Counted from the first letter of the stretch, positions 1 to 12,132 are shown. The stretch is DNA of 64,000 bases from Emergomyces orientalis (GCA_002110485.1 MOWL01000023.1:1116001-1180000); one strand, 5' to 3'. The notes: generated from the letters alone by a model not told the origin. A program made the numbers and translations.

Positions 1-410
1 GTTATAGGATGGGGGCAGATTGAGGCAGTGGTTGGGGATCACAGAGTAGCAATGGGTGATATCTTGCCAGGGAGAGGAGAATGGAGTAGTAGTCAGGTTG
101 TTGATAAAGAGCAGGAAGAGGCAGTGGAAGATGCAAGATGGACGTGGGTTGATGTCTCTCTCTTCCCTCTCTATGTCGCGTGGTGCAGGAAGAATGGGCT
201 GGGCTGGGCTGGGCTGGACACTGGACATTCAACTCAACTCTAACTGACTCTAGCATCTGAAATTAGCCAGCTGGATATTACAGCAGTAAATACGAATTAA
301 TTATCTGATCAAAAAACTTAGCAGCCAGACGACTTATTGCAGCCTGGTCGGTGGGGTGATGCTACGGGGAATTAACTAGCGATATCCTATCAGTATCAGT
401 AATATCAGTA

Positions 411-450
<40 letters not shown>

Positions 451-2424
451 AGAGTGAGGTGAAGCTAGGAAGATAATCTCTCTATATGCATGAATATCAC
501 CAGCTACTTAACATCCATAACTCCTCCAATTTTTTCCATCCCACATGTTTGCCGTTTCAAGTTCCTCATTCCCGCTATCTTCCTCTCCGCCGTTTTTAAA
601 TATGTATTATTCCAAGGATTATATCCATCTTTCCATGGCGTATGAAACACCATGGGCACTCCCAGCATAGATTTAATTCCATACCCAACATCTTGTATCA
701 TCTAACTAAATAATACATATATACCTAGGTAGGTATATTCTCTTCATACCTTTCAGCACCAAACCCGTCCAATGCCACTCACTCACTCACTCCCCCACTA
801 GTGCCCATAATTAAACCTTGGAAACGGTTTTCATGGGGGAAATAAAAATAATTTAAAAAAACGCCCCTCAAGTTGCAGAATTTTCCAAATTTAAAATCAG
901 CCACAGCACACAGCACACAGCACACAGCGCACCCACCACTCAACGCAACAGCGCAACGCAAACAACTTTGGTATGATCGTCCAGCGGCCCGAGTGGATAC
1001 TGAGGGGGCATTATTGCACTCTCTCTGTGTTGGGCCATATGCATGAAATAGGGCTCCCCGGTGCCAACGAAACATTACCTACACATTTTTGCCCATTCCA
1101 CGCACTCTAACTAAACTCCTGCGCAACAAAGTGCTGTACCATAGTACCTCAATAAACTGACAGGAGTAATCGGACGCCATAAATACATCCACGCTATTTT
1201 AACTACGTTAACTTAATCCTTGTAACAAAATGGTCTCTTCCGATTAGCCAGCTGCGCCTCATGCGGGACTCTTAAAAACCCCGTCAGTCATTATTGGCTG
1301 AGAAAAGAAAAAAGGGGGGCATAGGGAAAATGTAATAGGAAAAAAAAATTTATTTTTATTTTTTTGTTATAGTTTTGGTCAAGTTGGCTTTGCAGATTTC
1401 TAACAGCAGATAACCGACTAGGCATGGAGTTTACTACGCGCCGTACGGAGGAGACAGCTCGATAAATAACGAGAAAATCTGAGGGAGGGTTCGGTTTGAA
1501 GCAATGTTCCAGCTTTGATGTTGTGGCTAAGTTCTGCCTGGCAAACTGTCTGGCTGTTCCATCTTTGAACTAGATTGTTGTGGCTCAAGCGTAGCACATG
1601 ATGTAGTTGCGGTATGGACGGTGGGAAGGGTCTAAAACCGCCCGGGACACTAGCAACTGACAACATCTGTACAAAGGTACAAAGTAGGCCATACTGCTAA
1701 ATACCAACCCCTAGAGATGCGGATAAACCCTCCGTGATATTATTAATCGGAGAATAAGAATAGTTTCCATGGATGTTCCCATACCATTATTATTCAAAGG
1801 GTCATTTCCCCCCCCCTCCCAACCCAAAATAAACAAATAGCCGGCTTGTGGATGGTCGGATCTGGTATGCAGGGTCAATTCTCTCCAAAATTTCAGCTGT
1901 CTTCCCTTTCTTTCCTCAATTCCCGGGCTTTTTTGGATTTGCTAGGCAAAATCTCCCTAAAACATATATATATATATGTATTCAGGGCTTCGGGCAGCCT
2001 CCCAATCCCCATTGATGAATATATACCAGGTGATGGGGCTGAGCTGATGGCCTGGATTTTCATTCCCCATCCACCACTAATCATCTAATCCCCCGACACT
2101 GCGAACACAAACCCCGGTAGGTGTGATAATCAATAGATCTCCGGGCGGGGCGTGGCGGCGGTGGGTTATGTTTCATTTCAATTTCAGGACGGGCGGGGAA
2201 GAGAAAAAGAAGGAGCCTTTCAACGGGAACTCAACTTTTGCTGCAAAAAGAGCAATCCTTTCGCGCTCCCTGATTCACATATCCCACAGACCGGGCCCCA
2301 ATCCCCTCCACAACCCATTTGCATGCGTTGTATATTCAAAAATCGTAAAATCCGTCTCAGCCACAGACCATCCTGCATTTCCCACACCAATCAATATCCG
2401 TTTCCCAAAATCAATCTAAGATCC
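1..2424. other. Intergenic region, no supported gene
   Basis: I see no convincing coding region here. Open frames are short, lack family motifs, and have no plausible splice partners. The stretch holds a GGGCT tandem near 195-220, an AT microsatellite at 411-450, and a short CACACAG repeat near 903-930. The region just left of 2425 is the 3' flank of the minus-strand acetyltransferase gene. Confidence 0.6.
411..450. repeat. (AT)n microsatellite
   Basis: An almost perfect run of alternating A and T spans about 40 bases in non-coding DNA, with one imperfection (a C) near its left end. Such runs are length-variable by slippage. Confidence 0.9.
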
Positions 2425-3006
2425 CTAATCCCTCATCCCTCCCTCCCCCTCCCCCTCCAACCCCAACACCATCCTAACCCCCTTCCTCCCCGGACCATAA
2501 TAATCCTCCACCTCTTCCACTTCCAGGAACCCACACCTACCATACAGTCGCCTCGCCACCTCCCTCTTCTCATCAACCCACAGCTGCACAGCCACACAAC
2601 CCCTTTCCTGACACCGCAGCTGCTTCTCAAGCACATACGTCAGCAACTGCTTGCCGACGCCCTGGCCGCGGAATGGCTCTGCGACGCATATTTTATGGAG
2701 GAGGGCGGTGCCCCTTTGGCGGACGTAGAGGGCGTAGGCTATTATGATTGGGGTTGGGGTTGGGGTGGTTGTGTTTGATTTCTTGACTGTTTTTATATGT
2801 GCGGTGGTGGTGGTGGTAGGTGTAGGCGTCGCATATAGAATGCGAGTATTAGGTTTCCTGCGCCAGAGAGACTGGTCGGAGAAATCGAAGGCTTCGGAGG
2901 CTGGGAAGGTTTTGCGCTCTATGCGGTTGATTTGGGAGAGGGTTTCGAGGGCGAGGTGTTTTTGGGGGATGGAGTGGAGGTCGTGGATTGTTAGGGTGGG
3001 GGACAT
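2425..3006 (-). CDS. GNAT-family N-acetyltransferase
   Basis: Single-exon gene of 193 residues starting at an ATG on the minus strand. The GNAT fold is supported by the acetyl-CoA binding signature RGQGVGKQLL (about residues 114-123), preceded by the strand HKICVAEPF and followed by a helix and the ARRLYGRCGFLEV segment typical of GNAT motif B. The protein presumably transfers acetyl from acetyl-CoA to an amine; the substrate cannot be read from the sequence. A threonine/proline-rich low-complexity insert (about residues 60-87, repeated TPTP and TTTT) interrupts the sheet region between strands and looks like a microsatellite-driven expansion. The C-terminus is Gly/Glu-rich. It shares a roughly 400-bp divergent promoter region with the MOZART1 gene. 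I am confident of the family but not of a specific gene name. Confidence 0.82.
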   Translation of the reverse strand: MSPTLTIHDLHSIPQKHLALETLSQINRIERKTFPASEAFDFSDQSLWRRKPNTRILYATPTPTTTTTAHIKTVKKSNTTTPTPTPIIIAYALYVRQRGTALLHKICVAEPFRGQGVGKQLLTYVLEKQLRCQERGCVAVQLWVDEKREVARRLYGRCGFLEVEEVEDYYGPGRKGVRMVLGLEGEGEGGMRD

Positions 3007-3422
3007 CGTTAGAACATACCTACCAGGTATATCTGGGCTGGTATGCAGCTTATTCGGAATTTCTAGTTTCTGGGGTAGGGACTACGGCACTTAAGGAGCC
3101 TGGGGAGTTAAAAGACATATTGATACCGGGCTAGCTGGCGATGGCTGGGATGAGGTCCAGATCTGGGCTAGTTATTTATTTTTAAATATTGTGGAGAAAG
3201 AACGCTATGAAAATCCCGCGTCCACCGTCCGCCTAAAAAGAAAACGCGATCAGCCCACACCCAATAATCATATAGTAGCGTTGGTGCAATCGCATATGAA
3301 CAATCTTCCAATATTAAAGCAACAGAGGAAAGGAATGAAACCTCGAAACAAAGAGACAGATAGAGGCAAACAAGTTTAATATATCATTTTTAAATACACC
3401 GACCAGGCAAAACAAACCGACC
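3007..3422. promoter_or_regulatory. Divergent intergenic region, GNAT / MOZART1
   Basis: This 416-bp region lies between two divergently transcribed genes and must hold both promoters. I see no clear TATA box or other defined element that I would assign. Confidence 0.5.
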
Positions 3423-4017
3423 ATGCCCAGCCAAACACCCCACCAGCAGCAACAGCAACAGCAACAGCAACAAGACGACAAAAGACAAGCCGCGCGAGAA
3501 GTCATTGATATCCTCCATGAAATATCTACGATACTGGTATGTAACTTCCCCAACACTTAGATATTTACATAAATGTATATGCATAAATAGATAGATTCAG
3601 TTCTTAGAAAAGAAAAACATAACTAAAACTAAATAAAATCCCCTCACTCACCATGATCTATCGTTTTAGAACACCCACCTCGACCGCACCGAGCTATCCC
3701 TCTGCGTCTCGCTGATCGAGAATGGCGTGAATCCTGAAGCTCTCGCTGTAAGTATAAACACATATGTTACATTGCTATTTATCGATCTACCTGCTTCCGT
3801 TTTCCCCCGCCAATCTTCTAATGATCCTACCTACTCCCATTCTATACCTGGAGTTGGTGCGGGTCGTCTTTGTCGGCGCGGGGTGACCCTTTATACCCAC
3901 CCAAATACAAAAACAAAATGCAAAATAAAACAGCTAACTCAATACACTATGTAGGCTGTCATTAAAGAATTGCGCAGAGAGGCTGCTGCGACGACAACAG
4001 CGGCAGCAGTGGAGTAG
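3423..4017 (+). CDS. mzt1: MOZART1-like gamma-tubulin complex component
   Basis: Three exons (3423-3536, 3670-3747, 3955-4017) encode 84 residues. Splice sites are GTATGT/TAG and GTAAGT/TAG, all phase 0. The core reads EVIDILHEISTIL, then NTHLDRTELSLCVSLIENG, then AVIKELRRE, the hallmark of MOZART1/Mzt1/Gip1. This small protein binds the N-terminus of gamma-tubulin complex proteins and helps load gamma-tubulin complexes onto spindle poles. Most of the gene is invisible as a single ORF because the exons are short. The N-terminus carries ten consecutive glutamines encoded by CAG/CAA codons. This insert is not part of the conserved family core and is probably a coding microsatellite. The C-terminal tail is Ala/Thr-rich. 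Identification rests on the nearly unbroken family core and is strong. Confidence 0.93.
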
Positions 4018-5077
4018 AGAATGCTTAAAACCACCTGAACTAGACATTCTGCTCGATGTATCGATTTTTTTCTTTCCCATTCTTTCTCCATGTTCCACCG
4101 ATGTGTCTGTGAATAATGGGTGACCAATCTGATCCTTGCTTGAATGATGGGAATGGGGATGTGACCAGGTTTTTTGGCAATTTGATAATTGAGAGTTTTT
4201 CCCTTTTCCCTCTCTTTACCCTCTTCTCTCTCCTCTTCGTCTTTCTGATTTCTCTTGCTTTTATACTTTTGCGAAAATGTCCCTGGCTGCTGAGTACCCC
4301 TGTGTCTCATTTTATTCTATGTGGGGCTGTGGATGATGCATGCATGCATGGCCTTTTCCGCGTGTTTTGATTCCTATCTATTTCCTTCCTTGATTTGTCT
4401 CATCCTGAGAGGCGTTGTTTCACATACTAACCTGTGACGTTGGGTTCAGTTTCATGCTCTGCTGAAACCATATGATGGTGGGTAATAGCTGGGCTAATGT
4501 AAAATATCCCCCTAAATCCCTCTTTACCCCCTTCTTTTTTGGTTAAAAGAACAAAACAATTCTGTATTTGGTGAACCGGATGATGCCGAGTGAATTTCTA
4601 AGCTCGGAATCAGGAAACTTTGAAGGCCTGGGTGGAGGGATATAGATTGATTATTACTTCATATGTATTATACCATACCGAGCAAGAAAACATGGTGAGA
4701 GATGCAATTTACTGGGGCAAGGGGTTCTTCTTGAGGATTCAAAATGAGAACGGAAAATAATAAATAGTAAATCTGCGGCTCCCCAAGGAGGGAGTTGGTG
4801 ATACATTGCATTGGCAAATTTTAGATTAAATAGGCAAGGGGTCAGAGGTCGCTCTAAAACGTACATGAGTAAGTGCTCTTTCCTTGCGGATAAGGCGCAA
4901 GATGGCAATTTGGCGAAGAGGAAGAAGAAGATGAGGAAGGAAGTAGAAGAGGAGAAGACGAAAAACAAGTGGGTAACCCAGCATGGCACATAGTATGCAG
5001 AAAACTAGAATAAAAGATTATACAGCAAAAAAGGAAGAAGTACCACAAAAAAGAAAGCAACCCATAGCCTACCCAGC
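4018..5077. other. Convergent intergenic region
   Basis: This holds the 3' flanks of the MOZART1 gene and the CUE-domain gene. It contains pyrimidine-rich tracts (about 4195-4260) and several short spurious ORFs. No gene or structured RNA is supported. Confidence 0.55.
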
Positions 5078-6718
5078 TTAATTTTCTCCAGCGGGCTTGC
5101 TGTCTTTGTTATCTTTGTCGATATCATTGTTGCCAGCCTTTGCAGCATCAGCCCCAATATCCCCCGCCATAGCTTCTGCGGTAGCTTTCCTCACTCTTTC
5201 AGCCTCATCGGGCTTGAGATCTTTATTTTTAACCTCCTTTTCATCGTCGCTGTCGCCTAGGCTGAATGGGTCGTTGTCTCCAACCGGCGAAGGTTCAACT
5301 GCAGAGAGCGGTTGCCATTTACTGGACTTGTTGCTGCCACTTGTGGATGGCGGCTGCTTGCTACTATTAGAAGCGGAGCCGGGGGCATAGGCATCGTGTA
5401 TTTCCTCAGGAGGACCCTCTTGGAAAGAGACCTTTCGTTGATCTGGGGATGGTGAATTGGGTTTAAAAAGATCCGGGTTCGCGAGGGGCCGTGATGAGCG
5501 AGCCGGATGAGCTGTGGGTAAAATAACATTTTTGGGTTAGAGGGAAAACTCGCGCGGAACGGGGTTGGTTTGTAAAAAAGTGAAAGGAAACGGGCATACC
5601 TTCGGCATCTCTCAATTCCAGAGCAGAGAAATCATCACCTAGGACCTGGGGGTCGGCATCGTACCGTTCACGATCACCACTCCTTCTAGCCTCGCCACTC
5701 CGCCTCGCGCGATAAGTTTGGGGCTCTCCGTATCCTTGAGCATATCCCTGCGCTGGGCGAGGCGGGGTATTTCCATACTCATCCTCCTCATCCTCCCCTT
5801 CAAGCTTCTTTTTGAAATTTTGAACCCAGCTGTTAACTTTTGTCTGTGTCTCCAAGAATCCCTTGCGGATATTTTCTTTAATTACGGGTAAATCATCTGG
5901 ATAGCAATGCTGGTTAGCGAAATACACGCAAGCAAGGGATATATATATTAAGTAAAATTAAAGCATTGTACCATCAAAAAAGTTATGCTCTCTGTCATCA
6001 TACAGTTCATTGGGCTTTAATCCAGTCTCCCTGGATTGTCTCGGCAAACGGGGTTCATGGTCCCACGAAGACTCCGGATCTCCATGGCGTTGGCCAGCTC
6101 CACTGTAATGCTCCGCAAGCTGGCGCGCATACATTTCGTCGGCCTCCAGCTGTCGCTGAGTGGGTGAGTCCTTCCGGGGTGGCCGCGGGGGCATCATAGG
6201 AGGTAGTTCTACCTGCGCACTAGGGTCCGACATGCCTATAGTAATAAGTGAAAAAGAAATACTGGTTAGCTACTATCCGAATCGGATGACCTTGCTTGTT
6301 ATGTCCATACCGAGAAGAGCATGGAATGATCTTTCCAGATTTCCATTGCTGGCTACCAAGACGGCCTTTATAACGCCAGCTTCAATAGTAGGAAACGCTT
6401 CCTTTAAAGTGCTCTCGGCCTGTTGCATAGGGCTGAGTGGTCGGGGCGGTTTTGGTGGGGCCCCTTCGTTGCCGCCTGTAGACAATTGGGAGGATGGTTT
6501 GGGCGCTGCAGGTGCCTGTGTTGGGGTCACGCCAGACTCTTGAGGTTCATCGTCAAAATCCAGCGGCCGAGCTGTAGTTGGAGACTCTGGAGGATTACTC
6601 TGTGAAGCTAAAGCCTTCAGGGGCGTATTCTATGGTCAAAATCAGTTGGATAGAGGGAGGGTGGGGGTGTATGCGGCAAGTACAAGGCAGCACTTACAGC
6701 TTTTTCTCCGTCAGTCAT
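5078..6718 (-). CDS. cue5: CUE-domain ubiquitin-binding autophagy adaptor (Cue5-like)
   Basis: Five exons on the minus strand (6698-6718, 6311-6629, 5972-6235, 5600-5896, 5078-5511) give 444 residues. A first exon of only seven codons carries the ATG. The CUE domain (about residues 76-113) contains the FPTIE and ALLGM segments, where CUE proteins bind monoubiquitin; the LLGM codons are split by intron 2. Proline-rich linkers (PPKPPRP, PPRPPRK) flank it. Near residue 366 is the tetrapeptide WQPL. It matches the W-x-x-L Atg8-interacting motif described for yeast Cue5, and sits before an acidic DNDPFSLGDSDDE stretch. The expected role is linking ubiquitinated cargo to Atg8 during selective autophagy. 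The gene is head-to-head with the DHX35-like helicase. Family call strong; the functional role is transferred from yeast. Confidence 0.88.
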
Positions 6719-7218
6719 GGCGACGGTATTGTTCAAGTGATAAAGTTGAGAGTATTAAAACCGGATGTTTAACAAACTGAGAAGGGAAGAAGAACAGAAA
6801 TGTTTACAGATATATAAATCGCAAGGCAGAGAGATATTCCCAGATTAAATGACATTGTTTGTATATACTTGGATCTTGGGCGGGCAATTTAAGCTGATAG
6901 AAGCTAGTCTGATTGGGTTTAGCGCTGAAGGTCAAGCCACAGCTGACGCCATTCCCAATACTCCGGCGGAGAAACTATTAATAGTCACCCGCTGAGCTGA
7001 GGTAAGCGCTGAGTCAGACCAGCAACTGTCGAATAACTTCCGTTTCTTCGTTCCCCTTGCTTCGATATACATACAATACTCTCCTTTAATACACACCTCC
7101 GGTCCTGATGGAATAAGGGAGTTTTGCGGTGCTCTAACTGCTGAAATATGGATTTTATGCATATATGCTGGCTGCCTTTTTGAGCTGAGATGAGTTGGGA
7201 CATCCAATTACTTCTTCA
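6719..7218. promoter_or_regulatory. Divergent promoter region, Cue5-like / DHX35-like
   Basis: A 500-bp spacer separates two divergent start codons and must hold both promoters. No individual element stands out. Confidence 0.5.
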
Positions 7219-9386
7219 ATGGCATCCGACTTTGATCTCTCAGCTTCGTTCATCCCGTCGCTGTATAAACCTGCAGCCCTACTACCAATTGCACGCCACA
7301 GGCAATCTCTTCTATATCTGATAGAAACTTATCCTGTGACTATTGTTGTGGGTCAAACAGGTAGTGGCAAGACTACCCAGTTGCCCCAATTCCTCGACCA
7401 GGCAGGATGGTGTTCAGATGGGGAGATCATTGCTGTCACTCAGGTAAGTTTTGTTCATAGTCTATTATTTCATGAATCCCTTTTTCCCTTGAATTTTTGG
7501 TTAGCTAAGATGTGTTCTTTCCAGCCTCGGCGAGTGGCTGCAACCACAGTAGCAACTAGGGTGGCAGAGGAAATGCGTTGCAAAGTGGGTGAAGATGTAG
7601 GCTATTCGATCCGTTTTGAGGATGTTACTTCATCCTTAACGCGGATCAAGTTCCTGACCGACGGGTTATTGTTGCGAGAGGCTTTGGTTGACCCTTTGTT
7701 GTCTCGGTATTCTGTTATTATGATCGACGAGGCCCATGAACGTTCTATAAGCACAGATATCTTGCTCGGTGTACTTAAGAAAATCAGAAAACGGCGACCT
7801 GAATTACGCATTGTGATTAGCAGTGCCACGCTACAGGCGGAAGAGTTTCTGCGCTTCTTTGCTGGAGACGAATTCAGCCCTGAGAGTGAGGACGAACTAG
7901 GCGGCTCTATTGGCAGAATTATCACTTTAGAAGGGAGGATGTATCCTGTGGACTGCCTATTTCTCGAAACACCAGCCGAAGATTATGTGGAGAGAGCAAT
8001 CAAAACTGTATTTGACATCCATACCAGGGAACCCGACGGGGATATCTTGGTGTTCCTTACCGGAAGGGAGGAAATCGACACTGTAATTCAGCAAATATCG
8101 GAACGCGCGAACTCGTTGCATGCCAGAGCTACAGGCCTGCTTCCATTACCCCTTTATGCCGGGCTCACCACCGAACAGCAGCTCTACGTCTTTGAGCCCA
8201 CCCCTGAGAAGACTCGCAAAGTCATTGTATCCACCAATATTGCTGAAGCCTCCGTCACCATTGAAGGCATTGTATATGTTATTGATTGTGGGTTTGCAAA
8301 ACTCCGCGCCTACAGCCCAAATACCGGAATAGAGACCTTAACGCCAACCCCTATCTCCAAGGCGTCCGCAACCCAGCGAGCGGGACGTGCGGGACGGACC
8401 AAACCAGGCAAATGCTTCCGTCTTTACACTGAGCAGTCTTACCAATCGCTTCCAGACGTCACGGTTCCGGAAATCCAGCGGTCCAATCTCGCACCTGTGA
8501 TTTTGCAGCTTAAGGCACTGGGTATTGACAATATCGTTCGCTTTGACTTCCTCACCCCCCCTCCGTCTGAGCTCGTCGTTCGTGGGTTTGAATTACTCTA
8601 CTCCCTCGGGGCAGTTGATGATTATGCAAAGCTTACACGTCCACTTGGGATTCAAATGGCTGAACTTGCCGTGGAGCCGATGATGGCCAAGGTTCTACTG
8701 GGTGCGCCCTCTTTTAGTTGTTTAAGTGAGATCCTGTCGATCGCTGCAATGACGAGCCTGCAGGGGGCAGTCTGGTTCGAGAAAGGTGATGAAAAGAAAG
8801 ATGCCGAGAGTACGCGTCGAAAATTTGCAGTAGAGGAAGGAGACCACTTAACCTACTTAAATGTTTATCAAGCATTTGTCACTAAGGGGAAAAAGGACTC
8901 CAAGTGGTGTCGGGATAATTATCTGAACTACAGATCCATGCTAAAGGCTGTTAGTATTCGTGCACAGCTCAAGCGATATCTTGAACGCTTTGGAATTCAA
9001 GTTGATGAAAATCTTTCTTCATCTATCCCCGCACCACCGGAGCAAATTCAGCGCTGTCTCACAACCGGATATTTCGCACATGTCGCGAAGATGCAGCCGG
9101 ATGGCAGCTTCAAACCCATCAGTGGTGACATCACGCTGCATGCTCACCCCAGCTCGTTAATGTTTGTAAGTGACAAATTTCCCTTTATTTCTTTTTGTCA
9201 TAGAGGTTTCATTTTCGGATTCGATAGCTGATAATATACATAAAATTGTAGAACCGCAAAGCAGATTGGGTTATCTTTCATGAAATTCTGCAGACTGGGA
9301 AAAAGACGTTTATTCGAGATATTACGAAAATCGAGAAGTCTTGGCTTCTCGAGTATGCGCCGGATTACTATAAAGTTAGAAAGTAA
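7219..9386 (+). CDS. DEAH-box RNA helicase, DHX35-like
   Basis: Three exons (7219-7443, 7525-9165, 9252-9386) encode 666 residues. I chose the ATG at 7219, as upstream in-frame starts are not ATG. Motifs appear in order: Walker A GQTGSGKT (residues 45-52), PRRVAA (Ia), DEAH (143-146), SAT (III), STNIAEASVTIEGIVYVID (V) and QRAGRAGR (VI), then winged-helix, HA2 and OB-fold regions. The segments KFAVEEGDHLTYLNVYQAF and DSKWCRDNYLNYR resemble the DHX35/Prp-type clade. The body aligns best in memory with metazoan DHX35, a helicase associated with spliceosomes. It lacks the long N-terminal extensions of Prp2, Prp16, Prp22 and Prp43. The final exon encodes a short conserved C-terminal segment after the OB fold. 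ATP-driven RNA unwinding is expected; the exact RNA target is unknown. Confidence 0.9.
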
Positions 9387-9779
9387 TCTGTACGAATACC
9401 CTTGATTTCAGTTTCAATGAAAGCCTTTAATTTTATTGGGTTAGACCCTCTAGTCCGAACCGCGTGTTGCTTAAGATCTGAAAACCATGATTCTTAGCCC
9501 GTACATATACACCGCATAGTTTAAATAGAATTTTGAATTTAGAATAGGAGCTTCACTGTGAAATAGAACCAATTGCATTGAATAATACATATAAAGCCTG
9601 CATAGCAAACTCTGGAAGTATACCCCAGCTAATTCGTTGCCGCGTGTCATATTCGTTATACAACATTCCCTGCAAAGAAAGAATTCACACACCAAAACTC
9701 CCTTCCACCCGGCTAACAAAACAACAACAGAACATATCACGCTCCCTTCCAATGACACATACCTCAGATAGAAATAGGA
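9387..9779. other. Intergenic spacer between tandem genes
   Basis: 393 bp holding the 3' flank of the helicase gene and the promoter of the PITH gene. Nothing else is supported. Confidence 0.5.
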
Positions 9780-10655
9780 ATGTCCCATCACCACCACGAT
9801 CACAGTCATAATCATGGCCATGGCCACGATGACCATCATGACCACGACCATTCCTCCGATGTCACCCCCGCACTACAATCGAACCTCTACCAGCAAATCG
9901 ATTTCGATAACATTGTGACCTTCAACGAGGCAGAGTCTAAATCCGGCGCAGCGATTGTGAAGAAGACATGGGCGCAACGGCTAGATGACAAGCCGGAACT
10001 GGAGAGTGATGTTGATGAGCAATTGCTCATGTATATACCGTTTGTTGCCTTCTCCCCCCTCCCTCTCAATCTTTTACCCCACCATCACGCCAATATATAA
10101 ATACATTTCCTTTCCCGCCCGCCTACAATATATATCTATCAGTACCAGCGAGAGATACACCTTTCTTGAACCTCAAACAGCGATTGAATCAAAAATTATA
10201 AAAGCTAAGCTCACCCTCGACACCCTAGTTTTACCGGCCAAACAAAACTCCACTCCCTCCTCCTCTATTCCGCCCCAACCCCCTCCGCCCCAAAAACCAT
10301 AAAACTCTTCCGCAACCGACACGACATAGATTTCTCCACAGCAGCAGACCTAACCCCAGCCCAAACCCTTTCCGTCCCCCAGACCCTCACAGGCCCCACC
10401 TCCGATGTGCTCGAAATCCCCCTCAACAGAGCACAGTTCAACACGACAACTTCCGTCACGCTGTTTTTCGAGGACAATTGGAGCCAGGGGGAAGAAGAGG
10501 TGACGCGAGTTTCATATGTGGGTTTTAAGGGACAGCATACGGCGCTGAATAGGGAGCCTGTTACTTTCTTGTATGAGGCTGCGGCGAATCCGAGGGATCA
10601 TGTTACTATTCCGGGTGTGCAAGGGGTTGGGAGGACGATTGGGCCTGGGAAGTGA
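9780..10655 (+). CDS. PITH domain-containing protein
   Basis: Two exons (9780-10039 and 10229-10655, with a 189-nt intron) encode 228 residues. The split codon rebuilds IPFTGQTKLHS, the conserved PITH core, which decides the donor (GTTTGT) and acceptor (TAG). Other PITH signatures are LEIPLNRAQFNTTTSVTLFFEDNW and VSYVGFKG. PITH is the proteasome-interacting domain seen at the C-terminus of thioredoxin-like TXNL1 and in PITHD1. This protein lacks the thioredoxin part, so it is PITHD1-like. The first 25 residues are an extreme His/Asp-rich tract (repeats of HH, HD, HG), which could bind metals but may just be low complexity. It is transcribed in tandem with the helicase gene and convergent with Vps20. 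Its cellular role is poorly known. Confidence 0.9.
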
Positions 10656-11257
10656 GGATTTTCTTTCTCATTCTGTGTAGGTGTCAGTGGGGGCGGAGGG
10701 AAGATGTGTGTGTTCTTTTATGATGATGTTATGTGGTATATGATTATATGGCTGGCATGTTTTTCTCTCTCGTTCCTTCACCTGACTGTTTAGAAATATT
10801 TTCATGTTTTGTTTTATCCTCTTATTTCTTAAAATTTTTCTTCTATTCTTGCGGTTATTAATATTAGGATTATATTCTCTCTTTTTTTGCCTTGAGGAGC
10901 ACCTAATATCCTATCCCCATTGCCTTACTGGATTGCATTTGACATCATCCAACATCCCCTCTGGAAAAAGTAATGGTTAAGACTGAAACCTCAGATATGA
11001 AGAGCACCTAGAACATGCTGAGCTGTGAGCCATTTCAGCGCATGAAAAAAATTAACATAACAAAATATAAAATCATCAGCGATATGAAGTACCATGTGCA
11101 TCCAAAACATATCCCGCTCTAAAAATAATCTAGGCGAAGTCACAGGGAAAAGGAGAAATATGTATGTGCATATACATCTGCCATCTAACGCCTACATGTA
11201 ATCGCTATGCAAGACCAGAATAAAGGAAAGGAACGAAACAAACCAAGAGCAAAACGG
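10656..11257. other. Convergent intergenic region
   Basis: 602 bp of AT-rich 3' flank between the PITH gene and Vps20. I find no gene. Confidence 0.55.
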
Positions 11258-12132
11258 CTAAGCTTCCATAGGCACAGCGGCCCTCGCCCTCGCCCTGGCT
11301 TTCGCATGCTGTTTGGCCTTCTCTTGTTTCTCTTGCTCCGCCTCCTCGGGTAGCGCTGACGTGGGCACATCCGGAAGACTGACAGACCCGGAAATCTCCT
11401 GTTGCATCGCCTCGAGCTCCTCTTCTACCTCGTCCTCGTCTTGATTGGACATTTGCCCACCCAACATGCGGCTGACTTCCTGTTGAAATTCAGGTATATT
11501 AGCCGAATGGACCGCAAGGTCAAATTTTGCAGGTACCGCAAAAAGAGAAAGAGAGAAAAGGAGAGAGGGAGATAAGAACAAACCTTTTGATATGCCCTCG
11601 CCTCCTCCGATTCACCCATCAACTTCTCCACCCCCTCCAACCCCCCCATCTCTTTATGGATCGTCTGCAGAACCTTGGTTCCCTGACTCAGACCAAAAAG
11701 CACATCCTTTTGCACCAGCGCGAACTCGACGCTGCCTGTTAAACGCTCGAGCTGGTCAAGTTGCGCATCTGTTTTGGCTAGTAGCGACTGCTGGTATTTC
11801 TTACGGCGGAGAGCGAGCAAGGCGCGTGACCGGTCATTGCGGGCTAGGCATTCCCGCGCGATTTGGGTTTCCCGGTCTGTGAGGGTGGTGATGCGCTTTT
11901 GGTATTGGTGTAGTTTGTCGCGTTGGTTTTTTAGGTCGAGGATTGCTCTGTGGGCAGGGTTGAGTAGTTAGCTTGGTATATCGATTTTGGAGAAAGTCTT
12001 AAGAGTTGTAGAAATGCGTTTTGGGAGCATCTAGGCAGACTTGAGGGAGGGGTTGGTTGTAAAATAGGTATGGGGGTGTAAGATATACCTATCCTGAGCG
12101 GATATTTTTTGCGAACTGGAGGTGTTGCCCAT
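11258..12132 (-). CDS. vps20: ESCRT-III subunit Vps20 (CHMP6)
   Basis: Three minus-strand exons (12089-12132, 11584-11947, 11258-11479) encode 209 residues. The first exon starts MGNTSSSQK; a glycine at position 2 in this context fits N-myristoylation, as in Vps20/CHMP6. The Snf7 core is clear: AILDLKNQRDKLHQYQKRI, then a basic helix rich in RRKKYQQSLL, then KVLQTIHKEMGG, and an acidic helix DEDEVEEELEAMQQE near the C-terminus, followed by a LPDVP motif found in CHMP6 relatives. Vps20 links ESCRT-II to Snf7 polymerisation on endosomes during multivesicular body sorting. The C-terminal tail is Lys/Arg/Ala-rich. It is divergent from Rix7 with a 372-bp shared promoter region. The short first exon was found by extending upstream to the myristoylation signal with matching phase. 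Confidence 0.9.

Noticed and set aside
779..1075. 98-codon minus-strand ORF with an ATG
   Set aside because: It has no family motif, biased composition from a CACACAG repeat, and no supporting neighbours.
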